Positions 17,907 to 26,397 of a DNA stretch of 64,000 bases are shown here, one piece after another. Position 1 is the stretch's first letter. Every line of letters starts with the position of its first letter. The stretch spans positions 616,315 through 680,314 of the forward strand of contig CAWBGB010000007.1 of the NCBI GenBank assembly GCA_963788285.1, written 5' to 3'. The translations under genes were made by a program, and so were the position numbers. The notes under the pieces were generated by a model. It saw nothing but the letters and a program-made list of their open reading frames with translations. It did no database searches and was not told the DNA's origin. Source of the stretch: Alicyclobacillus_A sp963788285 (lineage in GTDB: Bacteria; Bacillota; Bacilli; Alicyclobacillales; Alicyclobacillaceae).

Positions 17907-19088
17907 TTAAGTCAAAGCCGATATTATGATTCCACCAAGTGCAGAAATAAGTACAACAATCCAGGGCGGGAGTTTCCAAATAATGAGCAATCCAAATGCG
18001 ATGATTGCAAGGCAAAAATCGTATGGTGTCTTGATTGCACTAATCCATACAGGGTTGTACAGGGCAGCAATTAATATTCCGACGACAGATGCGTTGATTC
18101 CAGCAAGTGCGGACTGAAAGCCTGATTTGGAGCGAATGGCATTCCAAAATGGCAACGCACCTGCGACCAGCAAGAATGCTGGGAGGAAAATTGCAACTAA
18201 ACTAAGCAATCCGCCCACGATGCCGTTGGGATAAGGCTTTGAAACAAACCCAAGATACGCAGAAAAAGTGAACAAAGGTCCTGGCACTGCTTGTGCAGCT
18301 CCATAGCCAGCGAGAAACTGTGCATTTGACATCCATCCCGTTGGAACCACATCACGTTGAAGTAATGGCAAAACAACGTGACCGCCGCCGAAAACTAAGG
18401 CTCCTGCTCGGTAGAAACTATCAAACATAACCAGCCACTGGCTATGAATGACAAGTCTTAAAAGCGGGAGTACGATAAGAAACGTAAAGAATAGCGCGAG
18501 AAAAGCAATTCCTGTTTTACGGTTTATGGGAATTCGAATTGGTTCAATTTGTTCTGCCGAATCTATTTTGAAAAATTTCCATCCAATTAGCCCTGATACG
18601 ACAATGATGAGAACTTGAATTAAAGATGTTGGAACTAACAGTGTTACAACAGCAGAGAGTATAGTAATTGCCCCTCGTACTCGTCCTGTGGCAAGTTTAG
18701 TTGCCATACCCCAAACCGCCTGGGCAACGACAGCAACGGCTACAATCATTAGTCCATGTAACCAGCCAGCTGTTTGGATGTTCTCCCCTTTGAGAACAAA
18801 AGCGAAGATCATGAGCGCAATGGCAGATGGCAGCGTAAATCCAAGCCAAGCCATGAGACCGCCGAGCATTCCAGCACGTTTAATACCAATTGCAATACCG
18901 ACTTGACTGCTTGCAGGTCCAGGGAGGAACTGACAAAGGGCAACCAAATCTGCATAACTTTTTTCATCCAGCCACTTTCTTCGTTTTACATATTCCTCGT
19001 GAAAATATCCCAAGTGAGCAATTGGGCCCCCAAACGATGTAAGTCCTAAGCGAGTCGAAACCTTCAACACTTCAAGAATACGGCCCAT
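17907..19088 (-). CDS. chrA: Chromate transporter, full-length CHR family
   Basis: A 393-residue membrane protein with two homologous halves. The N-terminal signature FGGPIAHLGYFHEEYVKRRK and the block QFLPGPASSQVGIAIG are diagnostic of ChrA. The second half repeats them as FGGGHVVLPLLQRDVV and YGAAQAVPGPLFTFSAYLG. It exports chromate (or related oxyanions) using the membrane potential. ATG 19088 follows GGAGGTGAGCGCCGC. Directly upstream on the same strand is the tail of a PadR-type regulator gene, a common partner of chrA, which is truncated here, so native control may be lost. Confidence 0.93.
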   Translation of the reverse strand: MGRILEVLKVSTRLGLTSFGGPIAHLGYFHEEYVKRRKWLDEKSYADLVALCQFLPGPASSQVGIAIGIKRAGMLGGLMAWLGFTLPSAIALMIFAFVLKGENIQTAGWLHGLMIVAVAVVAQAVWGMATKLATGRVRGAITILSAVVTLLVPTSLIQVLIIVVSGLIGWKFFKIDSAEQIEPIRIPINRKTGIAFLALFFTFLIVLPLLRLVIHSQWLVMFDSFYRAGALVFGGGHVVLPLLQRDVVPTGWMSNAQFLAGYGAAQAVPGPLFTFSAYLGFVSKPYPNGIVGGLLSLVAIFLPAFLLVAGALPFWNAIRSKSGFQSALAGINASVVGILIAALYNPVWISAIKTPYDFCLAIIAFGLLIIWKLPPWIVVLISALGGIIISALT

Positions 19089-19102
19089 GCGGCGCTCACC
19101 TC

Positions 19103-19237
19103 CTATTTGCCGTCTTTAATTTCCTTGAATAGTTCGAATGCTTTTTTTCTGGCTTCAGCGAGAACTTCCGCCCCAAGCGACGTGGTGGTGTAATACTTTC
19201 TTATTTTTCCATTGATGAGTCTATCTTCCCTACTAAG
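19103..19237 (-). pseudogene. PadR-family regulator, C-terminal fragment
   Basis: On the minus strand one frame reads EDRLINGKIRKYYTTTSLGA and then EVLAEARKKAFELFKEIKDG to a stop 14 bases before chrA. GKIRKYYTTTSLG is the beta-wing block of PadR winged helices (usually GRxRKYYxLTxxG), and the following helix is the family's C-terminal dimerisation helix. Everything upstream, including the recognition helix and the start codon, is missing. The break coincides with the 20-base repeat at 19238-19257. The neighbouring position implies it once regulated chrA. Confidence 0.75.
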
Positions 19238-19257
19238 AGTTCAATATGAGTAGGGGT
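19238..19257. repeat. 20-bp repeat, copy B
   Basis: AGTTCAATATGAGTAGGGGT is identical to 12257-12276, which spans the right end of the IS150-like element and its flank. It sits at the breakpoint of the PadR gene. Confidence 0.75.
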
Positions 19258-19452
19258 CTTTTATGTTAACATTGAGTTGTCTACAAATAACTATGTTTCA
19301 CTTTCTGGTGAATCATCTCGTAATTTTCGCTATGCAGTTTTCGCAATGTTAACGTCGGTCTAAAATTGACCCAGTAGCATCAAAAAAGAATTGACCCACT
19401 TCCGTCGAATATATCCCCTTCGTTGAAGGTCAATTCATCGGAGGGAGACACA

Positions 19453-20676
19453 TTGTTAGGAAGTGGGACAGTGATAGCATTACACGAGTTAAGGGCTTCT
19501 GGCAAGAGTATTCGTGCGATTGCACGCGAAACCGGACTCTCGCGAAACACGGTTCGGAAGTATCTGCGTGCCGATGGGATTCCAGAACATAAAGCGCGGC
19601 CTAAACGGCCGTCGAAACTGGATCCGTTTAAGCCGAAGTTACAGGAGTGGATGTCAGAAGGTATCTACAATTGTGTGGTTCTCCTGGAGCGTCTCAGAGA
19701 GTTGGGATATGAAGGAGGCATGACCACCCTCAGGGTATACGTACGGGGCTTTCGCCCACCTAAACGTATGCCAGCGGTCCAGCGTTACGAGACACCGGCC
19801 GGTAAGCAAGCCCAGGTCGACTGGGGATTTTGCGAGTATCTGGATGAGCACGGTACGGCACACAAAGTCGCCATGTATGTGATGATACTTGGGTATTCCA
19901 GGATGCGCTACGTTGAGTTCACAAAGCGATGTGACATCCACAGTTTCCTACGCTGCATGATGAATGCCTTCATGTACTTTGGCGGTATTCCCAAGGTGGT
20001 TCTCACAGACCGAATGAAGACCGTTCTGCTTGGAATGTGCGACGATTCAAAGCCACGGTGGCACCCCCGATTTGAAGACTTCGCCGCCAGTTTTGGATTT
20101 ATTCCGAAGGTTTGTCGGGTACGTCGTCCTCAGACCAAAGGAAAGGTGGAACGCTTGGTCCACTTTGTTAAACAGAACTTCTTCCCTGGTCGACGGTTCA
20201 CGGACCTTGGAGACCTCAATCGGCAGGCTCGCGACTGGTGTGACCGGGTAAACCGTCGCACTCATGGAACTACTGGAGAGATACCCATCCAACGTTTACA
20301 GGAGGAAGGACTAAAACCCTTGCCTCCCACGGAACGGTGGGAGAAGTTTCGCTATGAAGTTCGTCGGGTCAGCTTGGATGGGTTTGTAAGCTACGATGGA
20401 GCTCTCTATGGCGTGAACTGGAGATACAGTGGTCGAGAGATACTCGTACGAGAGCTGGCCGGGCAGGTAGAGATTTGGGCAGACGGTGTATGTGTAGAAC
20501 GCCACCGGAAGCAAAACCTATCCCGCGTATTTACGCCCAGTGAGGGTCAATACGCCGGATTGTCGACTGCAAACGGATACCCATATCCGAAGCCAAGAGC
20601 TTACCAAGTCCCTAATGACGAGGTACAGGTTCGCCCGCTTGAAGTCTACGAACAGCTGGCCGAGGTGGGCATATGA
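19453..20676 (+). CDS. istA: IS21-family transposase IstA
   Basis: A 407-residue transposase with an N-terminal helix-turn-helix (KSIRAIARETGLSRNTVRKY) and an rve/DDE core: first Asp in QAQVDWGFCEYL, second Asp in KVVLTDRMKTVLLG, and Glu in RRPQTKGKVERLVHFVKQNF. The C-terminal Mu-type beta domain follows (YDGALYGVNWRYSG). It cuts and joins the element ends, aided by IstB. TTG 19453 is taken as the start because GGAGGGAGACACA precedes it. It overlaps istB by four bases (ATGA). Confidence 0.93.
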   Translation: MLGSGTVIALHELRASGKSIRAIARETGLSRNTVRKYLRADGIPEHKARPKRPSKLDPFKPKLQEWMSEGIYNCVVLLERLRELGYEGGMTTLRVYVRGFRPPKRMPAVQRYETPAGKQAQVDWGFCEYLDEHGTAHKVAMYVMILGYSRMRYVEFTKRCDIHSFLRCMMNAFMYFGGIPKVVLTDRMKTVLLGMCDDSKPRWHPRFEDFAASFGFIPKVCRVRRPQTKGKVERLVHFVKQNFFPGRRFTDLGDLNRQARDWCDRVNRRTHGTTGEIPIQRLQEEGLKPLPPTERWEKFRYEVRRVSLDGFVSYDGALYGVNWRYSGREILVRELAGQVEIWADGVCVERHRKQNLSRVFTPSEGQYAGLSTANGYPYPKPRAYQVPNDEVQVRPLEVYEQLAEVGI

Positions 20677-21440
20677 TAGAGCTTGAACAAGCGAAGCAGC
20701 GCTTGGAGGAACTGGGCCTCGACCAAGCGAGTGTAATGTTGGATGCACAATTGGAGAAAGCATCCCATGAACAACCGACCTATCTCACGTTTCTCAATGA
20801 ACTTCTGGAAGTCGAACGAGCTGCAAGACAAAAACGAAACCTGGAGGTTCGTACAAAGCTTGCTCATCTGCCTTACCGAAAGACGCTCGAGGAATTCGAC
20901 TTCTCTTTCCAGCCAAGCATTGATGAACGCCTGGTTCGAGAGTTGGCCACGATGGCCTTTGCAGCCCGGGCAGAAAACGTTCTGCTTCTGGGACCACCTG
21001 GAGTTGGGAAGTCTCATTTAGCGGTGGCGCTGGGTGTGCAGGCCATTACTCAGGGACTGTCTGTGTATTTTGTTACCCTGACCCAAATGATTGAGGACCT
21101 GAAGCGTGCATACGAGGAGAACCGATTGGAGAGGCGGTTGCGGATCTATGCCCGACCGAAGATCCTTTTGATCGACGAAGTTGGTTACTTGCCCCTCGAC
21201 CGAGCTTCAGCGAACCTCCTCTTTCAGGTGATTAGTGCACGTTATGAACGCGGCAGCATTGTATTAACGAGTAACAAAGGATTTAGCGACTGGGGAGAAC
21301 TGATGGGAGATTCTATTCTCGCTACAGCGATTCTCGACCGCCTTCTGCACCACTCGCACGTACTCAACATCCGGGGTAATAGCTACCGTCTTCGGGACAA
21401 GATGAGAACCGGAACCTACAGCCAACCCAAGACAACCTGA
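20673..21440 (+). CDS. istB: IS21-family helper ATPase IstB
   Basis: A 255-residue DnaC/DnaA-like AAA+ ATPase. Walker A is LLGPPGVGKSHLAVAL near residue 105 and Walker B is ILLIDEVGYLPLD near residue 168; sensor-1 (IVLTSNKGFSDW) follows. The ending SYRLRDK is typical of IstB. It assembles on target DNA and directs the transposase. The gene begins within the istA stop (ATATGATAG), so the two are translationally coupled. Confidence 0.94.
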   Translation: MIELEQAKQRLEELGLDQASVMLDAQLEKASHEQPTYLTFLNELLEVERAARQKRNLEVRTKLAHLPYRKTLEEFDFSFQPSIDERLVRELATMAFAARAENVLLLGPPGVGKSHLAVALGVQAITQGLSVYFVTLTQMIEDLKRAYEENRLERRLRIYARPKILLIDEVGYLPLDRASANLLFQVISARYERGSIVLTSNKGFSDWGELMGDSILATAILDRLLHHSHVLNIRGNSYRLRDKMRTGTYSQPKTT

Positions 21441-21724
21441 TTTCGCCGGGGTGGGTCAATTTATAACTGATTCTCCCGGGTCAATTGAAAGTCGATGTTG
21501 ACACGCAAGGCAGGTTGATCTTGAAAGGCAGGCAGGTACGTCATTTCTGTCACAATAGAACAGAAAATTTGCTCTGCGTGTATGCTGGCTTCGATGTGAC
21601 TCAGCACAGTGGACAGCGCTGGATAGAGCGCGGTATAGATGACACACTTTACATATATGGGCGACTGGCCGGCTCTGTGAGAAACAGTTTTGGACCACGC
21701 GATGGTTAGTAGGGGGGATAGTGA

Positions 21725-22465
21725 ATGAAAATCCACGTCTTAGGATATTGGGGCACGTATCCGTCCGCCGGGGAGGCCACAACCGGGTTTCTGGTCGAGA
21801 CGGAGAACGAGAAGGTGTTGCTCGATTGCGGATCGGGCGTCCTTGCACAGTTGTTTAAAGTCTGCTCGGTTGATGATTTGTCCGCCGTCGTTGTCACGCA
21901 CCACCATTATGATCATACCGCAGACCTGGGGGTTCTCGGCTACGCTGTGTTACTCTCACGCCTGACGGGGACGAGAACTGCGAAGCTTCCGATTTACATG
22001 TTGGAAGGTCCGAGCTATTTGATGAGGGATCTGAGGGGAGAACCGCTGTTAGATGTGAATCTAATTGACCGGAATTCCAAGGTCAACAACGGCGAGCTAG
22101 AGCTATCGTTTGCTCCAACTGTTCACCCTGTAGACTGCCTGGCCGTGAAGTTCTCGTATCGCGGAAAGTCGTTTGTCTTCTCCGCAGATTCCAGCGTGTG
22201 CGACGAACTTCGAGAGATTGCGACAGGCGCAGATTTGTTTCTTTGTGAAGCGAGTATGTACGACGGGCAGGAAGCCAACGCAAAGCAAGCTGGGCACCTG
22301 ACGGCACGGCAAGCGGGAATCTTGGCGCGCGAGGCCGGTGTGAAGTCTCTTGCGTTGACGCATTATCCGCATTACGGGAATCTCGACGATTTGGTCTCAC
22401 AGGCTTCTGAGGCATTTGGAAAGCAGGCCATACGGATTCGCACATTAGATGTGCTCACCGTCTAA
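21725..22465 (+). CDS. MBL-fold metallo-hydrolase, YhfI/RNase Z-like
   Basis: A 246-residue single-domain metallo-beta-lactamase-fold protein. The zinc motif HHHYDHTAD lies near residue 59, further ligands are expected at VHPVDCLAVKF (near 138), FSADSS (near 158) and LTHYPHYG (near 221). The overall sequence is like YhfI of Bacillus, a family related to RNase Z/phosphodiesterases, with unknown substrate. AGTAGGGGGGATAGTGA precedes the ATG. Its leader and first 28 codons are duplicated at 4500-4654. The IS21 element lies 221 bases upstream, so the original upstream context is broken. Confidence 0.88.
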   Translation: MKIHVLGYWGTYPSAGEATTGFLVETENEKVLLDCGSGVLAQLFKVCSVDDLSAVVVTHHHYDHTADLGVLGYAVLLSRLTGTRTAKLPIYMLEGPSYLMRDLRGEPLLDVNLIDRNSKVNNGELELSFAPTVHPVDCLAVKFSYRGKSFVFSADSSVCDELREIATGADLFLCEASMYDGQEANAKQAGHLTARQAGILAREAGVKSLALTHYPHYGNLDDLVSQASEAFGKQAIRIRTLDVLTV

Positions 22466-22556
22466 ACGAACACAGGCGCCTTCCTGTTGGCGCTGTAACC
22501 AACTCCTCTCCTCAACATGGGTCTGTAACCTGTGTTTTGTTCTTTAGCAGGAAATC

Positions 22557-22610
22557 AAAAAAGACCTTTGGCTTGTTCGATTGATTCATGGAACTTGCCG
22601 AAGGTCTTTT
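22557..22610. terminator. Bidirectional-type terminator hairpin
   Basis: AAAAAGACCTTTGGC pairs with GCCGAAGGTCTTTT around a 25-base loop. A tracts on one side and T tracts on the other would serve both strands. It separates the MBL hydrolase gene from fetAB. Confidence 0.7.
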
Positions 22611-22879
22611 GTACCCTACGTTGTACGCAGATTGCGTTTGCGTCGCTCGTTTCCCCCAGTGTCGGATCCCAAGACGTACTTCCAATCCATCCTAAGCTAT
22701 TCTGTTGTGCACGTGATATATGGAGTATCTGCTGCGGTGTCAGCACATGTTTTTGAGCGATGTCGAATTACCGCAAAGGTATCTTCAACTTCAGAATCGC
22801 TGTAGACTGAAACATACCGAAGCGATTTATAAGACGCTTGAGCATTTCCATTTGGGAGGAGACATCTGAGTACGTGGCG

Positions 22880-23617
22880 ATGGAAACGGACGCGATTCAA
22901 TTTATCGATGTCAGTATACGATTGGGGGACGGAAATGGAGGGATAAGCTGCTTTACAGCCACCGTCGAGGTCGGGAAAACGGTCTCCATCATGGGGCCAT
23001 CCGGTGCCGGGAAAAGCACGCTCATGTCTCTTTGCAACCTATTTCTCACGCCGCAGCGCGGTACCGTCAAAATCTTTGGGAAGAATGTCCTAGAGTGGGA
23101 TATCCCCTCGTTACGCCGACAGGTGGGGATGGTATTTCAAACACCGGTGATGCTTCCCGGAACGGTGTTGGACAACCTCCTACTCGGACCCAAACTGCAC
23201 GGAGAAACAGTGGATAACATAGAACAATGGCTGGAGGACGTTGGGCTCGATCCCGCTGTATTGCAGCAACCCGCACAAGATTTGTCTGGGGGGCAGAAGC
23301 AGCGATTATCCCTCGTCCGAACGTTGTTGAATTATCCGAAAATCCTTCTTCTGGATGAAGTCACGTCTGCCTTGGACTCGCACTCGACCCAGCTGGTCGA
23401 GCAACTAGTGCAGCGAGTCAAGGAGCAGCAGAAGTGCACTGTGCTTTGGGTCACTCACAACTTGGAACAGGCTCGGAGAGTCGGCGATGAAACCTGGCTG
23501 TTGATGGGGGGGCGACTGGTCGAAGCAGCGGCAACGGAGGTCTTCTTTACAAGACCGCAAACTGAAGCCGCTCGCCGGTTCCTGGCATCAGTCAGCGAGG
23601 GGGGACAACCGTCATGA
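22880..23617 (+). CDS. fetA: Iron-export ABC transporter ATP-binding protein, FetA (YbbL) type
   Basis: A 245-residue ATPase with Walker A GPSGAGKST, Q-loop (MVFQTPVMLPG), signature LSGGQKQRLSLVRTL and Walker B ILLLDEVTSALD; the switch His is in WVTHNLEQA. Length and motif spacing match YbbL/FetA. The ATG at 22880 is used, but a GTG at 22874 is better placed relative to GGGAGGAG and would add two residues. It overlaps fetB by four bases (ATGA). With FetB it is thought to export excess iron and protect against oxidative stress in E. coli; that function is carried over here by homology. Confidence 0.85.
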   Translation: METDAIQFIDVSIRLGDGNGGISCFTATVEVGKTVSIMGPSGAGKSTLMSLCNLFLTPQRGTVKIFGKNVLEWDIPSLRRQVGMVFQTPVMLPGTVLDNLLLGPKLHGETVDNIEQWLEDVGLDPAVLQQPAQDLSGGQKQRLSLVRTLLNYPKILLLDEVTSALDSHSTQLVEQLVQRVKEQQKCTVLWVTHNLEQARRVGDETWLLMGGRLVEAAATEVFFTRPQTEAARRFLASVSEGGQPS

Positions 23618-24369
23618 CCTTGCTCTCACTCTCGTTCACGTTGGCGTTCGTCGCGTTTACCATTGTACTGTCCATCCGCAAGCGGTTGGGGATTGAAAAG
23701 GACCTCGTCGTGGCATCCGTTCGCGCCACGGTACAATTGCTCACCATCGGGTATGTGTTGAAACTCGTCTTTTCCTTCAACTCACCGTGGTTCACCTTTC
23801 TCATGGTCGCCGCCATGGTGGCTGTGGCCGCGTACAACGCGGGGAAGCGCGCGAAGTTGTGGAAGACGGTGTTTTGGAAAGTATTTGTCGCCATTGGGTT
23901 AACGGAGACGGTGACCATGGCGTATCTTCTGATCCTACATATTCTTCCCCTCAAGCCACAGTACATCATTCCAGTCAGTGGCATGATTGTCGGAAACGCC
24001 ATGGTCATCTCGTCGCTGTTTTTAAACCGGTTGTACGGGGAAGTTTCGAACCGCAATCAAGAAATCTTACTGCTGTTGTCGCTTGGGGGAACACCACGGC
24101 AGTCGATTAGTCAGGTGTTGAAGGATGCCGTGAAGGCGAGCCTCATCCCGACCGTGGATACGATGAAGACCACTGGATTGGTCCAGCTGCCCGGGATGAT
24201 GACGGGGCAGATCATTGCAGGGGCCGATCCGATTCAAGCGGTTCGCTACCAGCTGCTCATTCTCTTTGCGCTGCTGGCAGCAGGGGCCATCACCAGTATC
24301 ACGTTGGGCGGGTTGGTGTATCCGACTTTGTTCAACGAGCACCAGCAACTGAAACGGAATTTCAAATAA
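23614..24369 (+). CDS. fetB: Iron-export ABC transporter permease, FetB (YbbM, UPF0014) type
   Basis: A 251-residue permease with about seven spans. Blocks typical of UPF0014 are visible: KDLVVASVRATVQLLTIGYV at residue 28, IPVSGMIVGNAMV near 120, and VKASLIPTVDTMKTTGLVQL with LPGMMTGQIIAG near 170-195. The start codon lies inside the fetA stop, so the two subunits are co-translated. The assignment as an iron exporter follows from family knowledge; the window holds no Fur-type gene to support regulation. Confidence 0.88.
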   Translation: MTLLSLSFTLAFVAFTIVLSIRKRLGIEKDLVVASVRATVQLLTIGYVLKLVFSFNSPWFTFLMVAAMVAVAAYNAGKRAKLWKTVFWKVFVAIGLTETVTMAYLLILHILPLKPQYIIPVSGMIVGNAMVISSLFLNRLYGEVSNRNQEILLLLSLGGTPRQSISQVLKDAVKASLIPTVDTMKTTGLVQLPGMMTGQIIAGADPIQAVRYQLLILFALLAAGAITSITLGGLVYPTLFNEHQQLKRNFK

Positions 24370-24451
24370 TCTCATGGTGCGAAAGCGCAGAGAACGCCTC
24401 GGAGAGTTCTTGAGACGTTTTTTGGAGATGCTCCGGATTGGGATGGATGCG

Positions 24452-24997
24452 TCAATTCATTGCTTTAAACTGCTCGTTCAACCATCGAGCTTGCGCTACC
24501 GCTTGCTCGTCTTTCACAATATCCCCCGGTTTGTTTGCCTCACCGATGACATACCCAGCAAACTCTGCGCCGACGAAGTCGAAGATGTACTGGAATTGCT
24601 GGATGAGCGGCAATCCCTTCAGCCGTGGGGCATCCCCGCCCACAGCGACCACGTACATCTTCTTATTGCGAATTTCCTCCTTGAAGTTGTAACGGGTATC
24701 TCGGAGGCTTTGTGACCATCGGTCCACAAAATTCTTCATGACGCCCGACATGCCGTACCAATATATCGGTGTTGCAAAAAGGACGGCATCGTGTGTAAAC
24801 ATGCTCTTCACAATCGCGTCGTAATCATCTGCGATAGGTTGAAATCCTTCGGGGGTGTGGCGCTGATCCACGATGGGGAGGATGTTTTGTTCGCGCAAAT
24901 GGACTTTTGTCGACGGGATTCCGTCCACGATGAGATCGGCCAATTGTTCTGTATTTCCGTGTTCGCGGGAACTTCCGTTTAGTATAAAGACTTTCAT
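24452..24997 (-). CDS. NAD(P)H-dependent flavin oxidoreductase (flavodoxin-like fold)
   Basis: A 181-residue protein starting MKVFILNGSSREHGNTEQLA, the FMN-phosphate-binding loop of the NADPH-dependent FMN reductase family. FATPIYWYGMSGVMKNFVDR is the second hallmark, contacting the flavin ring. Such enzymes reduce quinones, azo compounds or iron chelates using NAD(P)H. AAGGTGTG lies before the ATG at 24997. It converges with fetB, leaving 82 bases between stops. The exact substrate is unknown. Confidence 0.85.
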   Translation of the reverse strand: MKVFILNGSSREHGNTEQLADLIVDGIPSTKVHLREQNILPIVDQRHTPEGFQPIADDYDAIVKSMFTHDAVLFATPIYWYGMSGVMKNFVDRWSQSLRDTRYNFKEEIRNKKMYVVAVGGDAPRLKGLPLIQQFQYIFDFVGAEFAGYVIGEANKPGDIVKDEQAVAQARWLNEQFKAMN

Positions 24998-25110
24998 GAG
25001 AAAACACACCTTCGCAAAGAGTAATGCATGTCCGTTTTATTGTAGCGGATTCTGGATTTCTCTGCTCTAAGTCTGGGAATTTTGTAATAGTCTAGAGAAA
25101 AAACTGACTG

Positions 25111-25456
25111 ATGCGGGGAATCTCTGTGGACCATCGGAAAGTGTACTTTCGGGACAACTTGTTCTCATCTGATATGACTGAAATCATGGACGAGGAGGGA
25201 GTAGAAATCGGTCAGTTATACCTCGCATCCATGTTTTCTTCGGCCGATCAGGTAAGGGATGCGGCGGTTGGACGAGAACGAGAAGCACGTGGTGATGTTT
25301 CGACAGGTTAGCCATTGGTTAGCCCCTGCAGCGCTTGAGTTGTGCAACGAAACAGACCGCATCCCGTCAGAGGAGCTGATTGTGGCAGTAATGGGCGTGA
25401 ACGCTATCCAACGACGGGATGGAAAACGCAATGCGTTCATCGGGATTAACCATTAA
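25111..25456 (+). pseudogene. Small conserved hypothetical gene with internal loss and frameshift
   Basis: One frame reads VYFRDNLFSSDMTEIMDEEG, then VEIGQLYLASMFSSADQV up to about 25250. The second, from about 25259 in another frame, reads VVMFRQVSHWLAPAALELC and EELIVAVMGVNAIQRRD. Both pieces look like the start and end of one conserved Bacillota family of unknown function (a tubby/YxjI-like impression), with about 50-70 central residues missing. The gene is therefore most likely dead. Its 3' end overlaps the convergent SDR gene. Confidence 0.5.
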
Positions 25457-26312
25457 CCACAGTACCACCGTTTACATGTAACACTTGTCCGGACATGTAT
25501 GATGCGTCTTCGGACGCGAGAAACACGTAGCTGTGCGCGACTTCAATCGGTTGACCGGCCCTTTTCATCGGCGTGTCGCTTCCGAACTTCGCCACTTGTT
25601 CGGCCACAAATGTGGATGGAATGAGCGGCGTCCAGATGGGACCCGGGGCCACTGCATTGACTCGGATTCCTCTACCGACCAACTGTTGCGACAGTGACCG
25701 GGTGAAGGCGACGATGGCTCCCTTGGTGGCGGAGTAATCAATCAGCTGTTCGTGACCCTTGTAGGCGGTGATGGATGTTGTGTTGACAATCGAGCTTCCA
25801 GATTGCATGTGTGGGAGCGCTGCCTTGGTCATGTAAAAAAACGAAAATACGTTCGTGCGGAACGTTTTTTCAATCTGCTCTGCTGTGATGTACTCCAGGC
25901 TGTTTTGTGGATGCTGTTCCGCGGCGTTATTGACCAATACGTCCATGCGCCCAAAGGTATTTATCACTTTCTGAACAACGCTCTTGCAGTTTTCCTCCAC
26001 GCCAATGTCTGCCGCGATGGTGAGACACTGGCGCCCGTATTGTTTGACAGCACGTGCTGTTTCGTCAGCATCCTGATGTTCGTCCAAAAAGACGATGGCG
26101 ACGTCTGCACCTTCCTTCGCAAACGCGACTGCAACCGCACGGCCAATGCCGCTGTCACCGCCTGTGATGATGGCTGTTTTGCCCTGAAGTTTGCTGGAAC
26201 CCTGGGCTTGTGGATTGTCGTAAATGGGCCTTGGATTCATCTCGATTTCGAGGCCGGGTTGCCGCTGCTGATGCTGTGGAGGGAAGGTGGTTGGATAGGG
26301 TTTCCTCGTCAT
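25446..26312 (-). CDS. SDR-family oxidoreductase (YhdF/YhxC-like)
   Basis: A 288-residue short-chain dehydrogenase of the extended N-terminal type found in Bacillus general stress proteins (PYPTTFPPQHQQRQPGLE, then SSKLQGKTAIITGGDSGIG). NAD(P)-binding GGDSGIG, NNAAEQHPQ, the catalytic Ser (NTTSITAYKG) and Tyr/Lys (DYSATKGAI) are present. The C-terminus ends SGQVLHVNGGTVVNG. It reduces or oxidises a sugar-, polyol- or aldehyde-type substrate that cannot be named. ATG 26312 is preceded by AAAGGACTGAGAG. A hypothetical gene 85 bases upstream may share its promoter. Confidence 0.9.
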   Translation of the reverse strand: MTRKPYPTTFPPQHQQRQPGLEIEMNPRPIYDNPQAQGSSKLQGKTAIITGGDSGIGRAVAVAFAKEGADVAIVFLDEHQDADETARAVKQYGRQCLTIAADIGVEENCKSVVQKVINTFGRMDVLVNNAAEQHPQNSLEYITAEQIEKTFRTNVFSFFYMTKAALPHMQSGSSIVNTTSITAYKGHEQLIDYSATKGAIVAFTRSLSQQLVGRGIRVNAVAPGPIWTPLIPSTFVAEQVAKFGSDTPMKRAGQPIEVAHSYVFLASEDASYMSGQVLHVNGGTVVNG

Positions 26313-26397
26313 GGCTCTCAGTCCTTTCCGATACTTCCATCTCACAGATTGGTCCAAATGAAAAAACTTTATTCGGCTTCGTGTCCACGTAGTCGCG

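Larger units (their letters stand above)
19347..21503 (+). mobile_element. IS21-family insertion sequence, complete
   Basis: The 2157-bp element has ends TGTTAACGTCGGTCTAAAAT on the left and, on the complementary strand, TGTCAACATCGACTTTCAAT on the right, both continuing into TGACCC. Further TTGACCC-type repeats lie inside each end, typical multiple transposase binding sites of IS21. A 5-bp target duplication CGCAA flanks it (19342-19346 and 21504-21508). Two intact overlapping genes, istA and istB, fill it. It looks capable of transposition and recently inserted. Confidence 0.93.

Noticed and set aside
17883..18074. ATG with an excellent AAAGGAGGGGGG ribosome binding site opening a 63-codon frame
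   Set aside because: Almost the whole frame lies antisense to the well-supported chrA gene. At best it is the start of a gene truncated by the arrival of chrA.
21485..21709. 74-codon frame before the MBL hydrolase gene
   Set aside because: It begins inside the IS21 end, so its start cannot be original. The last part matches the duplicated leader at 4500 in another frame, which fits conserved untranslated DNA better than a gene.
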